Assembly: GCA_025997715.1 (NCBI GenBank)
Contig: BNUY01000026.1
Span: forward strand, 1-25,915
From: Spirochaetia bacterium
GTDB taxonomy: Bacteria > Spirochaetota > Spirochaetia > Treponematales > Breznakiellaceae
Length of the DNA stretch: 25,915 nucleotides
Direction: 5' to 3'
Below the pieces are notes generated by a model. The model did no database searches. It saw nothing but the letters and a program-made list of their open reading frames with translations, and was not told where the DNA came from. Shown here piece after piece: positions 1 through 5,725 of this stretch (the stretch's first letter is position 1; every line of letters begins with the position of its first letter). A program made the position numbers and the translations under genes.

Positions 1-222
1 AAAAGCGATTGTGGCGATAGCGCGGCGGCTGGCGGTATTGCTGTATACGATGCTCAAGAATGAAACTGATTATGAGGTCAGAAAATTTAAGGCCGGTGGG
101 AAAAAGGAGGGGGAAGAAATAGCCCAGTTAGCGTTAAGTGCGTAAACCGGGCCGGGAGTTGCCGGGGGAAACAAGATTTTTCGTAAGAAAAATTAGCGAA
201 TTCCCTTGACAAGAAACATAGG
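1..222 (+). mobile_element. Right end of an IS110-family insertion sequence (boundary approximate)
   Basis: The transposase stop at 143-145 is followed by about 75 non-coding bases. These contain a perfect TTGACA at 206-211 with no -10 box at the right distance downstream. IS110 elements lack classical terminal inverted repeats, so the end cannot be read directly. I place it at about 215-222 because the repeat-type sequence that also occurs elsewhere in the window begins near 222. A -35 hexamer at the right end, completed by a -10 at the left end upon circularisation, is established for IS110 elements such as IS621, and this end fits that layout. Confidence 0.5.
2..145 (+). CDS. IS110-family transposase, C-terminal fragment (gene runs off the left edge)
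   Basis: An open frame enters from the left edge and ends in TAA at 143-145, giving 47 residues without a start codon in the window. It begins KAIVAIARRLAVLLYTMLKN and ends QLALSA. This matches the end of the Transposase_20 domain of IS110-family transposases (typically AIARRLAVLLYxMLK followed by a charged tail). Those enzymes combine an N-terminal DEDD RuvC-like domain with a C-terminal serine-containing domain and use a bridge RNA to choose targets. Only the extreme C-terminus is visible here, so the catalytic residues and the integrity of the gene cannot be judged. The family assignment rests on sequence recognition; the fragment is too short to tell the IS110 and IS1111 groups apart. Confidence 0.75.
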   Translation, partial: KAIVAIARRLAVLLYTMLKNETDYEVRKFKAGGKKEGEEIAQLALSA

Positions 223-480
223 AGGCGCCGAAGGCGACTAAGGAAAGAAAAAGGAGACCCCTTTTGGCAATGTGTATGAAGAATGTAAACCACCGACCAC
301 ACGGAGAGCACGGACAAAAGAAAAAGACAGGCAAAAAATCATTCCGTCTTGTCCGCGTCCGTGTGGTCGGTGTGGTCGACTTTTCCACTCTTTGGTGGAA
401 AAGTTGGTTATTTATTCTTTCGCCGGTATACACAACTAGCTATCCTTCATCTTCCTTAGTCGCCTTCGTCTTTGCGGTTT
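222..480. repeat. Nested fold-back (inverted) intergenic repeat
   Basis: This fills most of the 387-base gap between the transposase and the next gene; I see no credible coding sequence in it. The outer arms are a perfect 17-base inverted match, 229-245 against 452-468 (core GAAGGCGACTAAGGAA). Inner arms are a perfect 15-base inverted match, 291-305 against 358-372 (core CACCGACCACACGGA), and weaker pairing continues to about 315 and 351. The words resemble those in the fold-backs at 3571-3651 and 9228-9430. There is no T-run after the stem, so it is not a simple terminator. Confidence 0.75.
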
Positions 481-532
481 TTTTCTTCGTTTTTGATCTG
501 CGGGTCAAGTTTAACCCAAGGGGGGACGTAAT

Positions 533-826
533 TTGGCAACTTGCATTCGAGTCTCCGGCGCACAGATACTGCTGGACATAAAAGCCGTGCCGGGTTCCTC
601 AAAATCACAAATCGCCGGCCTGAGCGAAAACCGGCTGCGGATAAAAATAGCCGCCGCGCCCGAGGACGGCAAAGCCAATGCGGAACTCCGCGCATTTCTG
701 GCTAAGACGCTGGACTGTCCGAAGAAGGACATCACCCTGGTTACCGGGGAAAAGTCCCGGCTTAAAACGTTGGCCCTGCCGCTGGCGGCTCAGGAGACGC
801 TGGAAGAAATTATTGCCGGCTGCTAA
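533..826 (+). CDS. DUF167 / YggU-family small protein
   Basis: The 97-residue product matches the DUF167 (YggU/UPF0235) family: an N-terminal strand ending in the conserved VxPGSSKSxIxG (residues about 18-30), then LRIKIAAAPEDGKANAELRAFLAK, the family hallmark (PxxGKAN), then KKDITLVTGEKSRLKTL. Family members are about 95-110 residues and the function is unknown. The start is TTG at 533, chosen because a strong AGGGGGG ribosome-binding site lies at about 519-525 and translation from there gives the full domain. Its TAA stop overlaps the stop of the convergent macrodomain gene by 4 bases. Family identification is confident; no biochemical role is claimed. Confidence 0.88.
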   Translation: MATCIRVSGAQILLDIKAVPGSSKSQIAGLSENRLRIKIAAAPEDGKANAELRAFLAKTLDCPKKDITLVTGEKSRLKTLALPLAAQETLEEIIAGC

Positions 827-1368
827 TTGGTGATGCCCAGCTTTTCATGATACAAGCCGAGATTCACCCGATCAAAGCACACAAAGATTACCCTGGTGAT
901 GCCCGGCGTTGAGCCCAGGGTTTCCCGTACCGCCTCAATGGCCACGGCGGCGGCAAGTTCCTTTGGGTAGCCGTACACCCCGGTGCTGATACCGGGGAAG
1001 GCAATGGAATGGAGCCCCGCTTCTTCCGCAAGGAGGAGGCTCTTCCGGTAGCAGGACGCCAGGAGCGCCGGTTCGTTGTGGGAGCCCCCGTACCAGACCG
1101 GGCCAACGGTATGGATGATCTTCTTACAGGGCAGCTTGTAGGCGCCTGAGATAACCGCATCCCCCGAGGGACAGGGGCCGCCGGGGACGTCCCGGCGCTG
1201 TTCGGCGATACGGATGCACTCCACCAGCAGTTCCGGCCCGGCGGCGTGGTGGATGGCGCCGTCTACCCCGCCGCCGCCCATGAGGCTTGAGTTGGCGGCA
1301 TTGACAATGGCGTCAACCGGGAGGGTGGTGATGTCGGCGAGGATGGCTTCGATAGTGTTGGTGTTCAT
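823..1368 (-). CDS. Macrodomain protein (probable ADP-ribose / O-acetyl-ADP-ribose hydrolase)
   Basis: The product is a single macrodomain of about 181 residues, beginning MNTNTIEAILADITTLPVDA. It shows the ADP-ribose-binding motif NAANSSLMGGGGVDGAIHHAAGP, then GDAVISGAYKLP, the conserved IIHTVGPVWYGG, and the second binding loop IAFPGISTGVYGYP. This is the MacroD/YmdB-like pattern; such enzymes remove ADP-ribose from proteins or hydrolyse O-acetyl-ADP-ribose in the cytoplasm. I chose ATG at 1366-1368, where the domain begins. An in-frame ATG at 1405-1407 would add 13 residues outside the domain and has a weak AGGG upstream. A TATACT at 1375-1380 (reverse strand) lies 6 bases before the chosen ATG, so a leaderless transcript is possible, but the -35 is poor. 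It is transcribed divergently from the NusG paralogue. Confidence 0.9.
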   Translation of the reverse strand: MNTNTIEAILADITTLPVDAIVNAANSSLMGGGGVDGAIHHAAGPELLVECIRIAEQRRDVPGGPCPSGDAVISGAYKLPCKKIIHTVGPVWYGGSHNEPALLASCYRKSLLLAEEAGLHSIAFPGISTGVYGYPKELAAAVAIEAVRETLGSTPGITRVIFVCFDRVNLGLYHEKLGITN

Positions 1369-1423
1369 ATCATTAGTATAACAGACTTGATCCTGAACCG
1401 GAACCATGCTACCCTAACCTTCA

Positions 1424-1948
1424 ATGAAATATTATGCGGTGATGGTAAAAACCAGGGGCGAAGAGAAGTACATCAGGCTGTTTAAGGCATTGCACCGGGA
1501 CATCGACCTGAAAATCTATTTTCCCAAACGGGAAGTTGACATTCGAAGAAAGGGTAAGATCGTTCATACCTGTCCGGGAATCTTTCCGGGGTATATCTTT
1601 ATCGAGCTCCCTGATGAGGATACGCTGCTCAACTACCACTGGTCCTTCCGTACCACCGACGGGTTTTACCGCTTCCTCAAATCCAACCAGGACATCCGCC
1701 CGCTGGAGCACGGGGACCTCGAAGTGGTGATGCACTTTATCAGAAAAGTCGGCCCCGTGGCGGGGGTATCAAAGGTCTACTTCAACGAAAATTCCCGCAT
1801 CGTGGTAATGGAAGGGCCCTTAATGGGGCTTGAAGGAAAGATAATAAAGGTCGATAAAAGAAAAGGGAGGGCAAAGGTCAAGTTGGATCTGTATGACGAT
1901 ACCTTTGCCATTGATTTAGCCTTCGAGGTCATTGGAACCCCGGGCTAG
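1424..1948 (+). CDS. NusG-paralogue antiterminator (LoaP/RfaH-like) at head of a polysaccharide locus
   Basis: The product is 174 residues with NusG architecture. An N-terminal NGN domain starts MKYYAVMVKTRGEEKYIRLFK and contains PGYIFIELPDEDTL around residues 55-68. A C-terminal KOW domain (about 119-165) contains SRIVVMEGPLMGLEGKIIKVD and RKGRAKVKLDL. NusG paralogues bind RNA polymerase and suppress termination. The specialised LoaP, RfaH and UpxY types are encoded next to long polysaccharide or metabolite operons, as here, with a nucleotide-sugar dehydratase starting 47 bases downstream. The housekeeping NusG is usually beside rplK, so this is probably a paralogue. There is no obvious Shine-Dalgarno before the ATG. 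Calling it LoaP rather than RfaH-like would need a tree. Confidence 0.85.
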   Translation: MKYYAVMVKTRGEEKYIRLFKALHRDIDLKIYFPKREVDIRRKGKIVHTCPGIFPGYIFIELPDEDTLLNYHWSFRTTDGFYRFLKSNQDIRPLEHGDLEVVMHFIRKVGPVAGVSKVYFNENSRIVVMEGPLMGLEGKIIKVDKRKGRAKVKLDLYDDTFAIDLAFEVIGTPG

Positions 1949-1995
1949 TAAAAAAAACAGGGGGGCGCCGGGGGGCCGGCGGATTTGGGGAAATC

Positions 1996-3525
1996 ATGGG
2001 CACAAAAAAATCAGGACGGCTGTACATTATCGGGGCGGGGTTTGCGGGGCAGGCCCTGGCAAACGAAATCAAGACCAAGGCTATTTTCGGGGAATTGGTC
2101 GCCTTTCTGGACGATGACCCGGACACTATCGGCCGCAAAATCGACGGCATCCCCGTGCTGGGGCCCGTCAGGGATGTAGCCCGGCTCCTGCGAATGAATC
2201 CTGCGGATGAGGCCATCATCGCCCTGCCCGGCGCTTCAAAGGAATACCTCAATGAAATTTACGGCATCCTCAAGCGGGCGGGCTTCATGCGGATACGGAT
2301 ACTGCCGGGGATGTCCCAGAGCATTGAGGGGGACGCCCACTTTATCCAGACCCGTTCCATCGACCCCCAGGACTTACTGGGCCGCACCCCGGTCACGGTA
2401 AACCTGAAGCAGAGCCTGGCCTACCTCCGGGGCAAGCGGGTGCTGGTCACCGGCGCGGGGGGCTCCATCGGCAGCGAACTTTGCCGGCAGCTTCTTTCCG
2501 GCGGGGTGTCCCGGCTCTACCTGTTCGGGCACGGGGAAAACTCCATCTATCAAATAGACCGGGAATTGAAGGTTCTCCAGGAAGAGGGGGTTGGCGAAAA
2601 GACCACCCTGATCCCCATCATCGGCGATCTTAAAGACCGGGAATACATGGACTTTATTCTGGCCCGGCTCAAGGCGGACGTGATCTTCCATGCGGCGGCC
2701 TACAAGCATGTGCCTATGATGGAAGAAAACGCCGTGGCGGCCGTGGAGAACAACTTCTTCGGTACCGACAATTTGATAAACGCCGCCCGGCACAACGGGG
2801 TAAAGCGCTTCGTCCTTATCACCACCGACAAGGCGGTGGATCCGGTTTCGGTGTACGGCGCGTCCAAGTACCTCTGCGAACGGCTGGTTCTGGAAGCGGC
2901 GGCTAAAGCGGCGGCGGAAAAAGCGCCGGGTGCTTCCCCGAACTACATGGTGGTACGGTTCGGCAATGTCCTGGGGTCCCGGGGGTCCATCATGCCCCTC
3001 TTTCAGAAGCAGATCGAAAAGGGCGGCCCGGTCACCATCACCCATCCGGAGATGCGCCGCTACTTCATGACCATCCCCGAAGCCTGTTCCCTGGTTCTCA
3101 AGGCCGGCGGTGTGGGAGAAAGCGGCAAGCTCTACCTCCTGGACATGGGGGAGCCGGTACGCATCCGGGATATGGCGGAACAGATGATCCGCTTCTACGG
3201 CTTCGAGCCCGAGGAGGACATCAAGATCGAATACATCGGCCTGCGCCCCGGCGAGCGCCTGGACGAAGACCTTTGGGGCAGGGACGAAACCCCCCTGGAC
3301 ACCGAATTCCCCCGGATACGCCGGGTGGAACGGACCCGGCCCGCAACGGCTGACCCGGAAGACTTGCTGGAAAAACTTCGCCCCGTTGTCCGTTTTGACC
3401 CGGCCCGGCCCGGGCAGTACCGGGATGCCGCCATCCTCCGGGAAATCCTGGAAGACGCCATTCCCAGCTTGCTGCCGCTGCGCCTCGCCCAAGGGACGGC
3501 TAAAGAGATAGTGCAGGGATACTGA
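1996..3525 (+). CDS. PglF/CapD/WbpM-family nucleotide-sugar 4,6-dehydratase, apparently soluble
   Basis: The product has 509 residues. Residues about 8-125 form a Rossmann CoA/NAD-binding-like domain (LYIIGAGFAGQAL). Residues about 147-450 are the polysaccharide-biosynthesis dehydratase domain: TGAGGSIG at 152-159, AAAYKHVPMME at 233-243, and the catalytic TTDKAVDPVSVYGASK at 276-291 with Y287 and K291. LRPGERLDEDLW is the usual family end motif. The family converts UDP-GlcNAc-type sugars to 4-keto-6-deoxy products. Typical PglF/WbpM/CapD members start with about four transmembrane helices; none are seen here, and the protein begins directly with the first nucleotide-binding domain. A following DegT aminotransferase is the expected partner for the 4-keto product. 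The exact substrate is not established. Confidence 0.9.
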   Translation: MGTKKSGRLYIIGAGFAGQALANEIKTKAIFGELVAFLDDDPDTIGRKIDGIPVLGPVRDVARLLRMNPADEAIIALPGASKEYLNEIYGILKRAGFMRIRILPGMSQSIEGDAHFIQTRSIDPQDLLGRTPVTVNLKQSLAYLRGKRVLVTGAGGSIGSELCRQLLSGGVSRLYLFGHGENSIYQIDRELKVLQEEGVGEKTTLIPIIGDLKDREYMDFILARLKADVIFHAAAYKHVPMMEENAVAAVENNFFGTDNLINAARHNGVKRFVLITTDKAVDPVSVYGASKYLCERLVLEAAAKAAAEKAPGASPNYMVVRFGNVLGSRGSIMPLFQKQIEKGGPVTITHPEMRRYFMTIPEACSLVLKAGGVGESGKLYLLDMGEPVRIRDMAEQMIRFYGFEPEEDIKIEYIGLRPGERLDEDLWGRDETPLDTEFPRIRRVERTRPATADPEDLLEKLRPVVRFDPARPGQYRDAAILREILEDAIPSLLPLRLAQGTAKEIVQGY

Positions 3526-3801
3526 TGATATATACTCCTTTAGGAACGAAAATATCAATGAAGAATAGGGTCCGCGAATTTTCGCAAATGTTCGCGAATA
3601 AATCAAATACCCGGAGCGTATTATTCGCGTTAATTAGCGTTTATTCGCGGATGAATTCTTATAATTTCATCCCCAAAGCAGTATACCAAGAAAAAGAAAT
3701 AACCACAGCGAGAAAGATAAATTTTTTTATTCCCTCTCTTCCTCTGTTCCCTTTTCTTTTCTTCTCTGCGTCCTCTGTGTTTATCTTCTCCGGATTAGCA
3801 T
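3526..3801. repeat. Intergenic fold-back repeats between dehydratase and aminotransferase genes
   Basis: These 276 bases hold a pair of imperfect inverted arms, 3571-3599 and 3623-3651, identical at 22 of 29 positions and made of GCGAAT/ATTCGC words. A second, weaker pair is at 3699-3708 (ATAACCACAG) and 3775-3784 (CTGTGTTTAT). In between is a pyrimidine-rich tract, 3721-3770. A frame runs through the region but translates only repeat words, has no homology I recognise, and ends by overlapping the next gene. I see no promoter or terminator I can defend. Confidence 0.65.
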
Positions 3802-5523
3802 ATGGCTCTTGATGATATCCCCTTCCACCGCCCCTTCATTGGGAAAGAAGAGGAAGAGGCGGTATTGCGGGTGCTCCGCTCCGGGTGGCTTACCACGGGG
3901 CAGGAGGCCTTGGCCTTTGAAAAGGAGTTTGCGGATTTTTTACAAGAAAATACTTTAGACCGTATAAATAATCATAACATCATGGTAGTAGAATCCGCAA
4001 TAACCGAAATTGGTAATGGCGCGGAAGAAGCTACTGCAAAGGGCATCAGGCCGGATCTGAACCGGTATGGGGGCGACGGGGATGTAACTTTTATATGGGG
4101 CAATGAGAAAAAGGGCTTATACCATATCGGTTACCGCAGAGGCGCCGAAGTTACCGCTAATGTTATAAAGACGGTGATTACGGGTAAGATAGTCCGGACT
4201 TCAGAGGTAAAAAAGACGGTTACCCTTTCTGATAATGGATACGAAGCCGTTCTTTCTCTTGACTTCCAGGGAAATACGCAAACATGGCTGCTTACCGGAT
4301 GGAAAGAAAACGCACCCGATGTAACCGGCGAGGTTTGTACTCAATCCGGCACTACGCAAATCAGACCTACGTTTAGTCGTTCCGATCTGGGAGCGGGCAC
4401 ATCTAAAATACTAAACGAATTAATGCAGAACGTCAATAATAAGCCCTCTGGAGACCCCCTCTTTTGCCTGGCGGTGAACTCCGCCACAAGCGGCCTCCAC
4501 CTTGCCCTGGAAGCCTGCGGCGCCGGGCCCGGCGATACCGTGCTGGTCCCCTCCCTCACCTTCACCTCCACCGCCGAAGTGGTCCGCTACTTGGGCGCCG
4601 AGGTGGTCTTTGTGGACGTGGCTCTCGGCAGCTTTCAAATGGACCCGGCCGCATTGGAGCGAACCCTGGATCGCCTGTCACGGGGGTTGCCCGCATACGG
4701 CGGATCCGGCTGCAAGGGCGGCTTCGGCCCCAAGGGTACACCCAGGGCGGTGATGCCGGTCCATTACGGCGGCCTCCCCGGTGACATGCGGGCCATCATG
4801 AGCATTGCCCGCCGCTATGGGATCAAGGTTATCGAAGATGCCGCCCACGCATTCCCTTCCCGGACAGAAAGCGGCGAGTTTGCGGGAACCCTGGGTGACG
4901 CCGGGGTCTTTTCGTTTTACGCAACCAAGACCATTACCACCGGTGAGGGCGGCATGGTGGCAACCAGGGATACGGAACTGGCGGCGCGTATCTCCATCAT
5001 GCGATCCCACGGCATAGACCGGGCAGTCTGGAACCGCTATACGGAAAGCAAAGCCTCCTGGTATTACGAAGTGGTGGCGCCGGGGTTTAAGTATAACCTG
5101 CCGGATATTCTGGCCGCCCTCGGGCGTGTTCAGTTGCAGCGCGCCTGGCGCCTTTTGGAAGAACGGCAGCATATTGCCGCCCGGTACGATGACGCCTTTG
5201 CCTGCGATGAACGCTTCATCCTGCCCCCCGGAGGCACGGGAAATGCCCGGCACCTCTATCCCCTGCGCCTTGCAAGCCCCGCCCTTTCGCGGGATACTGT
5301 AATAGAAAGATTGCAAGACAGAGGCATCGGGGTATCGGTACACTTTATCCCCCTGCACACCATGCCCTATTACCGGAACCAACAAGGCCTTACCCCGGAG
5401 GATTTCCCCGAAACCCTCCAACGCTTTAGGGAGGTCATTTCCCTCCCCATCTGGCCCGGCATGGGTGAAGCCCGAATTGACCGGGTCATCGCCGCAGTAC
5501 GCGAGGTAAGCGGTGGTAATTAA
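3802..5523 (+). CDS. DegT/DnrJ/EryC1-family PLP aminotransferase interrupted in frame by a PBECR-like domain
   Basis: The product is 573 residues, whereas the family is usually 370-410. Residues 1-48 are a normal DegT start (IPFHRPFIGKEEEEAVLRVL, SGWLTTGQEALAFEKEFADF). From about 221 the fold resumes with LAVNSATSGLHLALEACGAG, VLVPSLTFTSTAEV, VIEDAAHA (D346) and FSFYATKTITTGEGG with PLP lysine K376. Residues about 49-215 are foreign; see the separate entry. Without them the protein would be about 406 residues. DegT enzymes transaminate 4- or 3-keto nucleotide sugars, and the upstream PglF-like dehydratase would supply the substrate. The catalytic residues and the reading frame are intact, so the enzyme may still fold with the insert looped out, or it may be inactive. 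The start is ATG at 3802. Confidence 0.88.
   Translation: MALDDIPFHRPFIGKEEEEAVLRVLRSGWLTTGQEALAFEKEFADFLQENTLDRINNHNIMVVESAITEIGNGAEEATAKGIRPDLNRYGGDGDVTFIWGNEKKGLYHIGYRRGAEVTANVIKTVITGKIVRTSEVKKTVTLSDNGYEAVLSLDFQGNTQTWLLTGWKENAPDVTGEVCTQSGTTQIRPTFSRSDLGAGTSKILNELMQNVNNKPSGDPLFCLAVNSATSGLHLALEACGAGPGDTVLVPSLTFTSTAEVVRYLGAEVVFVDVALGSFQMDPAALERTLDRLSRGLPAYGGSGCKGGFGPKGTPRAVMPVHYGGLPGDMRAIMSIARRYGIKVIEDAAHAFPSRTESGEFAGTLGDAGVFSFYATKTITTGEGGMVATRDTELAARISIMRSHGIDRAVWNRYTESKASWYYEVVAPGFKYNLPDILAALGRVQLQRAWRLLEERQHIAARYDDAFACDERFILPPGGTGNARHLYPLRLASPALSRDTVIERLQDRGIGVSVHFIPLHTMPYYRNQQGLTPEDFPETLQRFREVISLPIWPGMGEARIDRVIAAVREVSGGN
3946..4446 (+). other. In-frame insertion of phage-type PBECR-like nuclease domain sequence inside the aminotransferase gene
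   Basis: The inserted stretch is about 167 codons and visibly more AT-rich than the flanking DegT coding sequence. It translates to VVESAITEIGN, then GDVTFIWGNEKKGLYHIGYRRG (residues 93-114), VIKTVITGKIVRTSE, YEAVLSLDFQGNTQTWLLTG (147-166), DVTGEV and FSRSDLGAG. I recognise this as a PBECR domain (phage Barnase-EndoU-ColicinE5/D-RelE-like nuclease), with the C-terminal tail typical of treponemal phage proteins. Only this one domain and its tail are present, with no independent start or stop. No intein splicing motifs and no clear target-site duplication are visible. The boundaries are approximate, set by where DegT similarity stops and resumes. Confidence 0.72.
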
Positions 5524-5547
5524 TGCAAGCGAAGAGTAACTACGGAG

Positions 5548-5706
5548 CGGGCGGAGGAGGGGGATGACCGGACTCATGCATATGGACGTCCCAAGATCTC
5601 GCTTGCGCGAGGGTCAGTACGGAGACCCTTTAGCCCCCCTGGGGGCGGGGCTCCGGGAGCAGACTCCTCCATCCGCATGAGGACGGGCATTCCCCTCCTC
5701 CGCCCG
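5548..5706. ncRNA. Candidate structured RNA or MITE-like palindromic element upstream of Mo-hydroxylase genes
   Basis: An 18-bp stem (5549-5566 with 5688-5705, one G-U pair) is extended by C5548-G5706. It continues inward through 5568-5570/5684-5686, a tandem G-A/A-G mismatch (5571-5572/5682-5683), a 7-bp stem 5573-5579/5675-5681 and a 4-bp stem 5583-5586/5668-5671. The apical part holds four hairpins: 5598-5611 (loop TTGC), 5612-5627, 5633-5646 and 5650-5660. There is no T-run after it, so it is not an intrinsic terminator. It ends about 20 bases before the GTG of the Mo-subunit gene. I cannot match it to a known family. A regulatory leader (for example molybdenum-cofactor sensing), a stand-alone RNA and a small mobile palindrome are all possible. 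Confidence 0.5.
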
Positions 5707-5725
5707 TTTCTACAAGGAATCAACA

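Noticed and set aside
87..581. Several short frames on both strands in the left intergenic region
   Set aside because: All translate the fold-back repeat or the IS flank; none has a ribosome-binding site or homology I recognise.
2374..3606. 410-codon - strand frame antisense to the dehydratase gene
   Set aside because: It mirrors a strongly conserved gene in GC-rich DNA and its translation has no recognisable motif. Similar long antisense frames occur opposite the aminotransferase, Mo-subunit, aroB and pepM genes and were dropped for the same reason.
3525..3812. 95-codon + strand frame between the dehydratase and aminotransferase genes
   Set aside because: It translates inverted-repeat and pyrimidine-tract DNA, shows no domain, and runs into the start of the next gene in another frame.
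3946..4446. Insert in the aminotransferase as an intein
   Set aside because: No N-terminal Cys/Ser, no block B or terminal His-Asn motif, and the sequence matches a PBECR-like domain instead.
5548..5706. Calling the structured element a Moco riboswitch or an integron attC site
   Set aside because: The position before Mo genes is suggestive, but I cannot match the conserved Moco consensus. attC core sites (GTTRRRY/RYYYAAC) are also not evident at the ends.
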